Source of the DNA: JAWLHJ01 sp039587535
GTDB lineage: Bacteria; Gemmatimonadota; Gemmatimonadetes; Longimicrobiales; Gaopeijiaceae
DNA length: 64,000 bases
Assembly: GCA_039587535.1 (NCBI GenBank)
Contig: JBDHIF010000016.1
Coordinates: 1 to 64,000 of the forward strand
Reading direction: 5' to 3'
The position numbers and the translations under genes were made by a program. Every line of letters starts with the position of its first letter. Within the stretch, counting starts at the first letter, position 1. Below, piece after piece: positions 18,169 through 27,526 of this stretch. The notes under the pieces are model-generated. The model saw only the letters and a list, made by a program, of their open reading frames with translations. It did not search any database and was not told where the DNA came from.

Positions 18169-20631
18169 CTAGTGTTGTTGTGCCTGGTCAGTGGTCAAGG
18201 ACGCTCTTCTCATCCTGAATGCGTCGCTCTCCACGACGCCGAGGATGAAGGACGTCGTCCTGGCCCCATCCTCTTCCGCTTTCTCTACGATCTGGCGCAC
18301 CTGCGGCATGTCGTAATACTCCACACGGCGACCGAGTGCGTACGCCATCAGGTTGCGCGTGAAGTTCCGCAGAACCGGAACCCGCTTGCTCACGAGTGCA
18401 CCGGTCAGGTCGTTGGCGCTCGCGAGCGGTGTGCCATCGTACAACTCGCCGCGCACGTCGATAGGCATGTCGTTCTCCTTGATCCGCCAAGCACCGGTGA
18501 CATCGAAATGGTCCAGCGCCAGGCCGATGGGATCAATGAGACTGTGGCAGGAGTTGCAGGTCGGATTCGCCCGATGCATCTCCATCCGCTCACGGGTGGT
18601 GAGCCTCCGCGTGTCCGACGCCTCCGCGGCCGACTCGTCCAATGACGGAACGTTCGGCGGTGGTGGCGGCGGCGGCGCTCCGAGAAGCACCTCGGAGACC
18701 CACTTCCCCCGGTTGACCGGCGACGTCCGGTTGGCCAGAGACGTCAGCGCCAACACGCTCCCGTGGCCCAGAATGCCCCGCCTACGCTCGGAGGGATAAG
18801 CCACGCGTCGGAACTGGTCTCCGACCACGCCCGGAATCTCGTAGTGATCTGCGAGACGCTCGTTGACGAAGGTGTAGTCCGCCGTCAGCAACTCGAGGAC
18901 GGGTCGATTCTCCCGTACGAGGTAGCTGAAGAAGAGCTCCGTCTCACGCTCCATCGCTGAGGCGAGTCGGAGGTCGTAATCCGGGAACATCTGGACGTCG
19001 GGATCCAGCTTGTAGAGGTCTTGGAGTCGAAGCCACTGGGCAGCGAATCGACTGGCCAGCGCCTCGGAACGAGGATCGGCCAGCATCCTCATCGTCTGCT
19101 CGCGCAGTACGTCGTCGTCCGACAGCTCTCCCTCTCGTGCCAACCGCAGGAGCTCGTCGTCCGGAGGGGATCCCCACAGGAAGAACGACAGCCGGGCTGC
19201 CAGATCCGCGTCCGTCAGACGGTATACCTCGCCGTCCTCGACCCCATCAGGCATTTCCTCCAACCTGAACACGAAATGCGGACTGGCGAGAATCGCCTCG
19301 AGACCCCGACGAACCCCGGCCTCGAAGCCACCATCGGCGGCCCCTTCGTCGTAGAACCACATCAGGCCATCGAGGTCCGCCTGCTCGAGGGGGCGGCGAT
19401 AGGCGTCTTCCGCGAGCCTCCCGATGATGCGCTCCGCACAGGGACGAGCCTCCTCAGCCGCGGCCGGACGGCACGTGAAGATCCCGCGGCGGATGGCGTT
19501 GTCCGAGACTCCCGTCACGACCTCTGGCCCCCGGATGGTCAGATCTCTCATGTGGGGAGGCATCGTGAGGCCGTAGCCGATCCCGATCTGCAGATCAGGG
19601 ATGCTGAAGCCGTACGACCTGAACAGGTCGTCCACAGGCCCGCGCTCCGTCGGGATGAATACCGCGGACACCCGGTGCGGCCCCGCTCGAACCGGGATCG
19701 GACCGGTCTCGAGGGTCAACCCCTTACCGCCGGGGTCCGACTCGCCGGTGAATCGATCCAGGGGGAGAAGCGCGACCCGCTCGCCGTCGATCGAGACCTC
19801 GACCTGCTCGCCCGGCTCGTTGCGGCCGAACAGATACCCCTCCGGAGAATGGTGGAACATCATTCGGAAGTCGTAGGTCCCGTCCGCCGGGAAGTTGTGA
19901 ATCACCGACACTCCGCCGCGGGACCCATAGGGAGCACCCTCGACGCGAGTCGTCTGTGAGGCGAGCCGCGGAATCCGGTACACGGCCTCCTTGGCCACCG
20001 CATCGGGATCGCCGACCGCGAGACGCGCCACCTCGCTGGCGGCGTTCAGGTAAGCGCTCATGAGGGTCGGCGACAGCATCTGCACGTCGGCGATGTTGTC
20101 GAAGTTCGCGCTCTTCGTGTCCTCAGGGAGGTAGTCTGCCGCGTTGACGGTCATCCCGAGGAGATCCGAGATGGACCGCTCGTACTCGGCCCGATTCAGC
20201 CGCTGAAACACCCGGCTGCCCGGAGACGGATCACGCTCCGCCGCCTCGTCGACCGTAGTCTCGAGCGTCTCGACGAGGGCCATCAGGGTATCGCCCGCCG
20301 GTCGGTTGGCCCCGGCTGGAGGCATCATGCCCGCACGGAGCTTGAGAATCACCTTCTCGCTCACTTCCGGCGTCTCGTGTGCAGTGGCAACATCGAAGGC
20401 CTCGAGCGAGAGGTTGCCCGTTAGACGACGCTCGCTATGGCAGCGTACGCAGTAGTCCTGGACAACGTCGTTCAACTCCGCCTCGGTGGCCCGCGGGACC
20501 GCGCCGTGAGCCACCGAGCGCGCCGACAGGCCCTCTGCCTCGTCGAAGGAGGGGGCCAACGAAGGGTTCCCCAGCGAGGCGAATACGATCACCCCGGACA
20601 GGGACGAAAGGGCGAGTGCCGTCTTGGTCAT
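18169..20631 (-). CDS. DUF1592 multi-domain c-type cytochrome protein
   Basis: 820 residues with a Sec signal. A cytochrome-type domain holds the haem motif CVRCH (C61, C64, H65) and a later MMPPAG whose Met could be an axial ligand. Then come the DUF1587 region (LNRAEYERSISDLLGM, about 157-175), carbohydrate-binding-like and DUF1595/DUF1592 regions, DUF1588 (GAPPPPPPPNVPSLDE, then a second CNSCH motif) and C-terminal DUF1585. This domain train is known from Planctomycetes but has no assigned reaction; haem plus a beta-sandwich suggests oxidation of an extracellular substrate. It is first gene of a three-gene operon with DUF1552 and ankyrin proteins. Confidence 0.93.
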   Translation of the reverse strand: MTKTALALSSLSGVIVFASLGNPSLAPSFDEAEGLSARSVAHGAVPRATEAELNDVVQDYCVRCHSERRLTGNLSLEAFDVATAHETPEVSEKVILKLRAGMMPPAGANRPAGDTLMALVETLETTVDEAAERDPSPGSRVFQRLNRAEYERSISDLLGMTVNAADYLPEDTKSANFDNIADVQMLSPTLMSAYLNAASEVARLAVGDPDAVAKEAVYRIPRLASQTTRVEGAPYGSRGGVSVIHNFPADGTYDFRMMFHHSPEGYLFGRNEPGEQVEVSIDGERVALLPLDRFTGESDPGGKGLTLETGPIPVRAGPHRVSAVFIPTERGPVDDLFRSYGFSIPDLQIGIGYGLTMPPHMRDLTIRGPEVVTGVSDNAIRRGIFTCRPAAAEEARPCAERIIGRLAEDAYRRPLEQADLDGLMWFYDEGAADGGFEAGVRRGLEAILASPHFVFRLEEMPDGVEDGEVYRLTDADLAARLSFFLWGSPPDDELLRLAREGELSDDDVLREQTMRMLADPRSEALASRFAAQWLRLQDLYKLDPDVQMFPDYDLRLASAMERETELFFSYLVRENRPVLELLTADYTFVNERLADHYEIPGVVGDQFRRVAYPSERRRGILGHGSVLALTSLANRTSPVNRGKWVSEVLLGAPPPPPPPNVPSLDESAAEASDTRRLTTRERMEMHRANPTCNSCHSLIDPIGLALDHFDVTGAWRIKENDMPIDVRGELYDGTPLASANDLTGALVSKRVPVLRNFTRNLMAYALGRRVEYYDMPQVRQIVEKAEEDGARTTSFILGVVESDAFRMRRASLTTDQAQQH

Positions 20632-20740
20632 AAACGATCCGGCCGATTTCTGGGGACCGGCGACTTGCGTAGTGGAACAACGCCCCCCACGAGAGGGGAT
20701 GGGGAGCAGCGAGGTTTCTAGATTTATGAATCAACCAGCT

Positions 20741-20756
20741 AGATCGCCGGCGATCT
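20741..20756. repeat. Perfect 16-bp palindrome upstream of the DUF1592 operon
   Basis: AGATCGCCGGCGATCT is exactly self-complementary and lies 110 bp before the DUF1592 start, in the 266-bp gap after the S9 peptidase gene. An AT-richer stretch (TTGATTCATAAATCTAG on the minus strand) is beside it and may hold the promoter, so the palindrome is a candidate operator. Confidence 0.4.
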
Positions 20757-20897
20757 CGGTTCCACTGAGAGGCGCTGGAGCCCACACGTCGCTCAAGCAG
20801 CATCCTAATGCTACCCGCGAAATGGCGCTCACGCAAGTGATTCCGGCGACCGCCAGCGGGGCGCGAACCCCCGGGGCCGAGTCGGCCCGTGACCGTC

Positions 20898-22922
20898 TCA
20901 GGGCCGTCCATTCACCAGCGAATTCCAGAGCTCGATGCTCGGATTCCGGATGATGTCGATCCCCTCGCGCTGCCCGCTCGCCATGGCATGGATGTCGTGC
21001 TCATACCCCGCCACGAACGTGTCGAACATCGCGCTCATGATCTCCAGGGACTGGCGCACCGAATCGGGCCCCCAGTGGTACCAGCCGTGCGGCTCGTCGC
21101 CATAGATCACCCAGTCCCACCAGTTGCCGTGTACCTCGGCCTGCACGCCGTACTGTTCGATCTGCTGGAACCGGGCCGCGCCGTCGCCCTGTGCATACAG
21201 GAACAGGAGCGGGACGTCCACTCGATCCGCATGGTAGATGATGGACCGTTCGTAGTAGCTCTGCGGATTCTCGAGCGGCGTCTGCCCGATCATGTACTTG
21301 TTCCACCCCTCCATGCTGCCGTAGGTGGACAGCGTCACGTTGTCGGTCGATCCGTACCAGACGATGCCTGCCTTGAACCGATCCGGGTCCTTGGTGACCG
21401 CGGCAGTGGTGTAGAAACCGCCCGTCGACCCACCCCAGACACCGACCCGGTCAGGATCGACCCACCCCTGCTCGATGAGGAGGTCCATCCCGATGAAAGC
21501 GTCCTCCAGGTCGTGGTCGCCTCCGTAGCTGTAGCCGGCCTGGCGGTACGCTTTGCCGCGGCCGGTGCTCATGCGGAAGTTCGGAGCAAAGACCAGGTAT
21601 CCGCGGCTGACGAAGTACTGGATGTATGGATGCCATTGCTGGGGATGCTGGCCGTTCGAGTTTGCCCGGAAGAAGAAGAGCGCGGGGAGTCGGTCACCAG
21701 CCTCCGCGCCGAGTGGCTTGTACACGAGACCGGCCACCTCCATACCGTCGAAGCTCTCGTACTCCATGAACTCGGGCCACACGAACTGGCTCTCGTCCGC
21801 CAGCGCCGGATCCTGGTGGTTCGTGATCCGCCGGGGGTCGCTGCCGTCCGCTCCCATGATCCAGATATCACCCGTCGTGCTCGGGTCGGAGTGGTAGTAG
21901 ACGATCCGCTCGCCGTCTGGATGCCACTTGTGCATCCCGCGCGTCTGACCCGTAGCCCTCGAGCCACCATTCACGCCGCCCCGCTCCGTCAGCTGCTCCG
22001 CCTCGCCCCCATCGGCCGGAATCCGGAAGATGTGGTACTGGTAGTCGAGGTTCTTGGTGAACGTGATCCACTGGCCGTCGGGAGACCATTGCGGGTCGCT
22101 GTGCTCGACATCCTCCACGAGCAAAATCGTCTCCTCACCTGTGGCGACGTCGATGACGCCCAGATTGTTGAAGCCGTTCCGGTCCGAGATGAAGGCCAGC
22201 TTCGTCCCATCCGGGGACCAGACGGGCTCTACGTCTCGGAATCCGACCGTGTTCGGCGTCATCAGACTCCGCTCGCCACCCGAAGCCGACATGACGTAGA
22301 TGTCCGAGTTGCTCTGATCATCGTCGTCGGGGAGGCTGTTTCCGGTGAAGGCGAACATGGAGCCGGCCGGCGAGAGCTGACCGCTGCCGCCCGGCCCGAC
22401 CCGCGTGATCTCCCCAGTCGACACATCGACTGCCGCCACCGAGTTGTCCCAGAATTGGCCCGTGTTGAAGTAGATCTGACGACTGTCCGGTGACCACGAG
22501 ACGTTGCTGTCGTTCAGCGGGTGCTCCGTGAGCCGCCGTGCTTCGCCCCCCGTGGCCGGCACGACCCAGATGTCCCGGACATCAGTGCCCCCGTAGTCCT
22601 TCTCGAAGGCGATCCACCGCCCGTCGGGGCTGAACTTCGGCGCCATCTCGCGGCCGGGCATATCCGTAAGCTGCGTCGGGGCACCGCCGGAAGTGGGCAC
22701 AGTCCATAGGTCGTAGGTGCCCGCCCCTGCCGACTTGAACGCGATGAGCGATCCGTCGGGAGAGACGTCGAACTCCTCGATCCAGACCGTCTCGGCGAGT
22801 GCGTCGATGGGGAGGCCCTCGCGGACCTCCGGCGGCGGGCTGGCGCAGGAGCCGAGCACTGCACTCACAGCCAGGGCCGAGACCACGCGTGTCGGCTGCG
22901 ACAATGGCATTCCCTTATGCAT
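20898..22922 (-). CDS. S9-family (prolyl oligopeptidase-like) peptidase lipoprotein
   Basis: 674 residues from the ATG at 22922, which follows GGGAGGAAGG. Signal and lipobox end at C26 (VLGSC). An N-terminal beta-propeller of PD40/WD40-like repeats (FSPDGRWIAFE, WSPDSRQIYF, WSPDGTKLAFISDR and others, about 50-400) is followed by the alpha/beta-hydrolase domain with GGSTGG nucleophile elbow, a late YAQGDG Asp and EPHGWYHWG His. This is a dipeptidyl-peptidase/acylaminoacyl-peptidase type enzyme anchored in an envelope membrane and probably digesting peptides. It is divergent from the next gene. Confidence 0.92.
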   Translation of the reverse strand: MHKGMPLSQPTRVVSALAVSAVLGSCASPPPEVREGLPIDALAETVWIEEFDVSPDGSLIAFKSAGAGTYDLWTVPTSGGAPTQLTDMPGREMAPKFSPDGRWIAFEKDYGGTDVRDIWVVPATGGEARRLTEHPLNDSNVSWSPDSRQIYFNTGQFWDNSVAAVDVSTGEITRVGPGGSGQLSPAGSMFAFTGNSLPDDDDQSNSDIYVMSASGGERSLMTPNTVGFRDVEPVWSPDGTKLAFISDRNGFNNLGVIDVATGEETILLVEDVEHSDPQWSPDGQWITFTKNLDYQYHIFRIPADGGEAEQLTERGGVNGGSRATGQTRGMHKWHPDGERIVYYHSDPSTTGDIWIMGADGSDPRRITNHQDPALADESQFVWPEFMEYESFDGMEVAGLVYKPLGAEAGDRLPALFFFRANSNGQHPQQWHPYIQYFVSRGYLVFAPNFRMSTGRGKAYRQAGYSYGGDHDLEDAFIGMDLLIEQGWVDPDRVGVWGGSTGGFYTTAAVTKDPDRFKAGIVWYGSTDNVTLSTYGSMEGWNKYMIGQTPLENPQSYYERSIIYHADRVDVPLLFLYAQGDGAARFQQIEQYGVQAEVHGNWWDWVIYGDEPHGWYHWGPDSVRQSLEIMSAMFDTFVAGYEHDIHAMASGQREGIDIIRNPSIELWNSLVNGRP

Positions 22923-23076
22923 CCTTCCTCCCGATCTGCGTCGGATACGACCTCGGCGGCGGGATGCAGGGTCGGGCGGGGAAGGCTCGGTGGCAAGTCC
23001 GGCTCGCCACCCCTGGCGAATCCGACACCGGTTCGTGAGTATCTCCCTAACCCAAGGCGGACCCACCGGAGCATCT

Positions 23077-23739
23077 ATGTCTCGAGACCATTCCATCGTT
23101 CGTCCCACGCCCCTGAGGCGCCTGCAGCGTATTACGTCGGCGGCCTGCGTCACCCTTGGCCTGCTCGCCCTCGGTGCGACATCGGCCGAAGCTCAGGCAC
23201 TGTCTCCCGGCGACGTGGACATGGGCGCCATCGAGCGAAGAATCGAGCTCATCGATCCGAAGAGCGGTCCTCCCGGAACGGTTGTGAGGGTCAACACCGA
23301 GGACATGCCGGTGATCACGCCAATCCGCGTGGGGATCGGCGCGGCTCGCGTCGGGTTCGAAGCCTTCCAGGAGCTGATGACCGGAAACGAGGGCGAATTC
23401 GATGTCACGGTGACCGTCCCCGAGTGGGCATCCTGGGAGCGGGTCCACGTCTTCATCGTGTTCGACATCTATTTTCGACCCATCGCGCTGTCGGACGCCT
23501 TCCACGTGACCAACCAGGACGGCCTGGTGCGTCGGATCGGGCGCGTGAGCCACCGTGACGACGGTTGCTCGATACTCCTCGACATCGACGGCGTGCAGTA
23601 TGCGCTCGTCGGTGACGGCGGACTCGTCCCGGAAATCGAGCCCAACACCACGGTCACCCTGGAAGCCAGAGTGGTGGCCGATCAGACGACCTGCGGGCTC
23701 CGGAACGTGCTCGAGGTCGTGGGCCAGAGGGCGGACTGA
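23077..23739 (+). CDS. Exported hypothetical protein with possible IPT/TIG-like domain
   Basis: 220 residues from ATG 23077, with GGAG six bases upstream. A Sec signal ends near residue 40 (AEAQA). The first part of the mature protein (IELIDPKSGPPGTVVRV, then VHVFIVFD) looks like an immunoglobulin-like IPT/TIG fold. The C-terminal half has three Cys-containing strands (DDGCSILLDIDG, QTTCGLRNVLEV), a possible disulfide. No enzyme motif is seen. It is divergent from the S9 peptidase with 154 bp between. Confidence 0.7.
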   Translation: MSRDHSIVRPTPLRRLQRITSAACVTLGLLALGATSAEAQALSPGDVDMGAIERRIELIDPKSGPPGTVVRVNTEDMPVITPIRVGIGAARVGFEAFQELMTGNEGEFDVTVTVPEWASWERVHVFIVFDIYFRPIALSDAFHVTNQDGLVRRIGRVSHRDDGCSILLDIDGVQYALVGDGGLVPEIEPNTTVTLEARVVADQTTCGLRNVLEVVGQRAD

Positions 23740-23742
23740 GCG

Positions 23743-23778
23743 GCGGGGCGGCAAGCCCCCCTCCGCCCCGCGGGGCGG
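23743..23778. terminator. GC-only hairpin between convergent genes
   Basis: GCGGGGCGG (23743-23751) pairs with CCGCCCCGC (23763-23771); the latter also forms an overlapping palindrome to 23778, so two alternative structures exist. It lies between the stops of the exported hypothetical gene and the amidase gene. No U-tract is present. Confidence 0.5.
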
Positions 23779-23798
23779 CGCCAGATGTATCGCCCGGC

Positions 23799-25517
23799 CT
23801 AGAGGCTCGGCCGCCGCAGGTGGAAGTCCGTGGCGTCCTGGTAGGCCTTCGCGAGCCGCAGCATCCCCGCCTCCCCGTAGATCCGCCCGACGAACATGAT
23901 CCCCGTCGGAGTCCCGTCCGGCGCGAAGCCGTTGGGCACCGTAACCGCGGGGTGCCCGGTGAGGTTCGTGGCGCTGTTGTTGACGCTGCCGCCATGGGGG
24001 GCCACGTACACGTCCAGGTCGGCCATCGCTTCCGCCATCCTTTGCATCAGCAACGTCCGACGCCGGTTCATCTGGACGTATTCGACGGCCGGAAAGAGCC
24101 GCGCCACGCGCATGAGCATGTCCTCCGGCTCGTCCCTGTCCTGAATGAGCAGATCGACCCGGCCCGTCTGGATGAGCTCATCGAAGGCCGCGGCCTCGTC
24201 GACGAGTAGCATCTGCAACGCATCCATGCCGGCGTCTTCGGGGAGACGGAACGGTCTGAGCTCCACACCCAGCCGTCTCAGCTCGTCCAGGGTCGCAAGG
24301 TCATTCCGGCGAGCCGCTGCCCCATCCTCGTCGCCCGGGTCCCCTTCGAAAGCTTCCTCGAGATACCCGACCCGGAGCCCTGCCAGTGATAGGTCGGCGT
24401 CCCAGTTGAACGGCCGGTCGACCACCGCCAGATCCAACAGATCCGGACCCCGAATCGCTTCGAAAACCAGTGCGCAGTCCTCCACGGACCGACACATGGG
24501 TCCGACCTTGTCCAGGCTCCAGCTCACCGGCATGACGCCGTGGCGGCTGACGACACCAAACGTGGGCCGCATTCCGGTGATGCCACAGGTCGCGGAAGGA
24601 CCCACGATCGAGCCCAGCGTCTCCGTACCGATGGCGAAGCCGACCAGTCCTGCCGCCACCGCGGCCCCCGGGCCGGCCGACGAGCCGCCGGACCCCTGAT
24701 CCGGATCCCAGGGGTTCCGCGTCCGCTTCCCTCCAAACCATCGGTCGCCGCGGGCGATCTCGCCGGTAGAAAGCTTGGCCACGAGCACGGCCCCCGCCTC
24801 GGATAGCCGCCGGACGACAGTGGCATCGTAGTCCAGCACCTGGTCCCGGTACGCCTCCGAGCCCCACGTCGTCGGATATCCGCGTTTCGCGAGGATGTCC
24901 TTCGCGCCCCACGGGATGCCGTGCAGGGGTCCCCGATACCGCCCCGCCGCGATCTCCTCGTCCGCGCGCTCCGCCTCGGCCATGGCCAACTCGTCCGTGA
25001 AGCTGATCACGCACTCCAAGACCCGGTCATGGCGCCGGAGTCGCTCGAGATACATGCCCGTGAGCTCCACCGACGTGACCTGCCTGCTCGCCATCAGGGC
25101 AGCGAGGTGAGTCACGGGCCAGAACGCCACGTCCTCGAGCCGTGTCGGGCGGCGCACATCCGGGGTATCGCTGGGCCGGAAAGGACGGCGTTCGTCGCTC
25201 AGCCGCTGACCCGGCACGACCGGACTGAAGTAAAGAGGCGGTGCCACGTTCTGGTCGATGTCGATCTCACGGAGCGCCCGAAAGATCTCCAAGTTCGAGG
25301 CCAGTGTCTCCGCCATCTCCTGGCGATCCTCCTCCGAGAACTCTAGGCCGGCCAGCATGGCAGCCTGATCGATCATCTCCGAGGTGATGGCCACCTGGCC
25401 ACCCTCCGACCGGGCCCAGAGCGCACCGGGGAACAAGGTGGACCCAAGACCCAGCGTACCGCAGTAGGTGAGGAACGCCCTTCGATGGAGGGGCTGGGCG
25501 TTGGAAGGGTTGCTCAC
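23799..25517 (-). CDS. Tat-exported amidase with GatC-like N-terminal segment
   Basis: 572 residues. A twin-arginine start (HRRAFL, residues 11-16) with a hydrophobic stretch suggests Tat export. Residues about 45-95 (SEMIDQAAMLAGLEFSEED... NLEIFRALREIDID) resemble the GatC subunit. The GatA-type amidase core follows: Lys206 in WGAKDI, the Ser pair in GGSSAG (about 279) and nucleophile Ser303 in TETLGSIVGPS, the Ser-cisSer-Lys triad. In the cytoplasm GatA and GatC form tRNA amidotransferase with GatB; export and lack of gatB argue for a periplasmic amide hydrolase instead. Confidence 0.9.
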   Translation of the reverse strand: MSNPSNAQPLHRRAFLTYCGTLGLGSTLFPGALWARSEGGQVAITSEMIDQAAMLAGLEFSEEDRQEMAETLASNLEIFRALREIDIDQNVAPPLYFSPVVPGQRLSDERRPFRPSDTPDVRRPTRLEDVAFWPVTHLAALMASRQVTSVELTGMYLERLRRHDRVLECVISFTDELAMAEAERADEEIAAGRYRGPLHGIPWGAKDILAKRGYPTTWGSEAYRDQVLDYDATVVRRLSEAGAVLVAKLSTGEIARGDRWFGGKRTRNPWDPDQGSGGSSAGPGAAVAAGLVGFAIGTETLGSIVGPSATCGITGMRPTFGVVSRHGVMPVSWSLDKVGPMCRSVEDCALVFEAIRGPDLLDLAVVDRPFNWDADLSLAGLRVGYLEEAFEGDPGDEDGAAARRNDLATLDELRRLGVELRPFRLPEDAGMDALQMLLVDEAAAFDELIQTGRVDLLIQDRDEPEDMLMRVARLFPAVEYVQMNRRRTLLMQRMAEAMADLDVYVAPHGGSVNNSATNLTGHPAVTVPNGFAPDGTPTGIMFVGRIYGEAGMLRLAKAYQDATDFHLRRPSL

Positions 25518-25718
25518 GATCGCACTCCGGTGACGTCAGCGCTCGAGGTGGACGGACCTCGCCAACCTGGACCGGGCCGGTGCCCTGAACAAGTGCGGAA
25601 CCGACGCAGTCGCCGGCCGGTAGACCCTCCACACCGTTGCTGGCCCGCCAGGTCCGGACAGCTCCGGTCTCCCGCGACCACGCGCCACGCGACCCACCCA
25701 ACCGGAAAAGGCCTCAGC

Positions 25719-26045
25719 ATGCGGCACCCCGTCCCGTTCCGCCCTGTCGATCACGCCGCATTCGACCCCGACCGGATGGGCAAGAGCACGATCTTCCGAT
25801 CCGACAGGATCCTCGTTGGCTTGAACGCCTTCGAGCCCGGCCAGGAGCATCGACTGCATGCCCACGAAGGCATGGACAAGGTTTACCATGTCCTCGAGGG
25901 ATCGGGCTTCTTCCTTCTGGAGGACGGGGAGGTTCCCATGACGGAAGGAACCATGCTCGTGGCGCCGGAAGGGGTGCCACACGGAATCCGGAATAGCGGG
26001 CCGGACCGCCTTGTGGTGCTCGCGGTGCTGGCGCCCGCGCCGTGA
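25719..26045 (+). CDS. Small single-domain cupin
   Basis: 108 residues from ATG 25719; the upstream open frame is an unsupported extension. The cupin metal motif is visible as HRLHAHEGMDKVYHVLEG (the His pair and Glu, about 47-64) with the second motif PEGVPHGIRN near 88-97. It lacks a signal peptide, so is cytoplasmic. It overlaps the multicopper oxidase gene (GTGA), so the proteins are made together; it may sense or handle a metal or small ligand. Its specific role is unknown. Confidence 0.85.
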   Translation: MRHPVPFRPVDHAAFDPDRMGKSTIFRSDRILVGLNAFEPGQEHRLHAHEGMDKVYHVLEGSGFFLLEDGEVPMTEGTMLVAPEGVPHGIRNSGPDRLVVLAVLAPAP

Positions 26046-27523
26046 ACCGCCGCCGCTTCCTGGAGCTGGCTGGCGCGGCGGGCGTCCTCGGCCTCCTGCC
26101 TCGAAGGGGCGCCGGCACCATCCCCGGGCCCGTGCAGGACGTCCTGAGAAGCCCGCTTCCCCGTCCCGCACAGGAATCGGCAAGTGGGCTCGTGCTCCGC
26201 GCGGCGCCCGCCCGGGTGAACATCGGCTTGGGGGAGGCGGACGCCTGGACGCTGAACGGGGTCCTTCCGAGCCCGACCCTGCGTCTCCGTCGGGGCGAAG
26301 CGGTCGAGCTCGCGCTGGAGAACGAGCTCTCGGAGGAGACTATCCTGCACTGGCATGGGCTCGACGTCCCCGAGGCGGCCGATGGTCACCCCCGATTGGC
26401 CATACCTCCAGGCGCCCGGTACGACTACTCCTTCACCGTTCGGGATCGAGCCGGACTCTATTGGTATCATCCACACACCCACATGCGGACGGCGCCGCAG
26501 ACTTACCAGGGGATGGCCGGCCTGATGATCGTGGAAGACGACGAAGAGGCGGCCTTGGACTTGCCGGCGGGTGCACGGGAGATCCCGCTCGTGCTGCAGG
26601 ACAAGCGTACCTCGAGTGACTCGGCTCTGACCTATCGGGCGGGCATGGGGCCGGACATGATGCTGGGGTACCTCGGTGACACACCCTTCGCCAACGGCGT
26701 GGCACACGCCACCACCCGCGTTGCCCGGGGAACGTACCGGCTTCGGATTCTGAACGCTTCGAACGCCCGGATCTTCGAGCTCGGACTCAGCGACGGCGCC
26801 TCGCTCACGCTCATCGGGACCGACGGGGGGCTGCTCCCCCGTCCGTTGACGGTGGATCGCGTCACGGTGGCGACGGGTGAGCGGGTCGATGTTCTCGTCG
26901 ACTTCGCGACCGCGGAGCCGGGATCCCGCATCTACCTCCGCTCGTTCCCGTTCCAGATCCCCGGAATGATGATGCGAATGGGAATGGGGCGCGGTATGGG
27001 GCGGGGCCGGATGGGCGGCATGGCCAGGGGTCTTCCCCAGGGAGCCGCCATGGACATGTTGGAGTTCATCGTCGAGGACGGGCCAATAGAACCGTCGGTG
27101 CAGCTACCTGAGGTCCTCTCCCGGCTGCCGGAACGCACGGTGGACGCAAGCACGCCCCGTCGCTCGTTCCGGTTCGAGAGCATGATGATGCAACACTCCA
27201 TCAACGGTCGCAGCTTCACGCTCGAGAGGGTGGACGAACGGGTGTCCCTCGGTCGTACGGAGGTGTGGCTCATCGAGAACCAAAGCGAGTTTCCCCACCC
27301 CGTCCACATTCATGCCGGGCAGTTCAGGGTGCGGTCCCGTTCCGGGGGACGAGGCCGAGTCATGCCCTGGGAAACGGGCTTGAAAGACACGGTGCTGGTG
27401 CTCCCGGGAGAACGGGTGGAGGTGGTGGTACGCTTCGAGGAGCATCCGGGTTTGTTCCTGATGCACTGTCACAACCTCGAGCACGAGGACATGGGTATGA
27501 TGTTGAACTTCCGCGTGGAGTAG
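26042..27523 (+). CDS. Tat-exported multicopper oxidase (CueO/bilirubin-oxidase type)
   Basis: 493 residues starting with GTG in a GTGA overlap. The Tat signal begins MNRRRFLELAG. Four copper-ligand blocks are intact: HWHG (H103, H105), YHPHTH (143-147), HPVHIH (about 419-424) and HCHNLEHEDM (about 475-484), giving type 1, 2 and 3 sites with an axial Met. A methionine-rich stretch (MMMRMGMGRGMGRGRMGGM, about 308-328) resembles the Cu(I)-binding insert of CueO. Likely a periplasmic oxidase of Cu(I), Mn(II) or organic substrates using oxygen. It is between the cupin gene and the M23 peptidase gene, 3 bp before the latter. Confidence 0.93.
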   Translation: MNRRRFLELAGAAGVLGLLPRRGAGTIPGPVQDVLRSPLPRPAQESASGLVLRAAPARVNIGLGEADAWTLNGVLPSPTLRLRRGEAVELALENELSEETILHWHGLDVPEAADGHPRLAIPPGARYDYSFTVRDRAGLYWYHPHTHMRTAPQTYQGMAGLMIVEDDEEAALDLPAGAREIPLVLQDKRTSSDSALTYRAGMGPDMMLGYLGDTPFANGVAHATTRVARGTYRLRILNASNARIFELGLSDGASLTLIGTDGGLLPRPLTVDRVTVATGERVDVLVDFATAEPGSRIYLRSFPFQIPGMMMRMGMGRGMGRGRMGGMARGLPQGAAMDMLEFIVEDGPIEPSVQLPEVLSRLPERTVDASTPRRSFRFESMMMQHSINGRSFTLERVDERVSLGRTEVWLIENQSEFPHPVHIHAGQFRVRSRSGGRGRVMPWETGLKDTVLVLPGERVEVVVRFEEHPGLFLMHCHNLEHEDMGMMLNFRVE

Positions 27524-27526
27524 GCG

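Noticed and set aside
18661..18700. Proline run in the DUF1592 protein as a simple repeat of interest
   Set aside because: The PPPPPPP stretch is a usual feature of the DUF1588 region, not an expansion.
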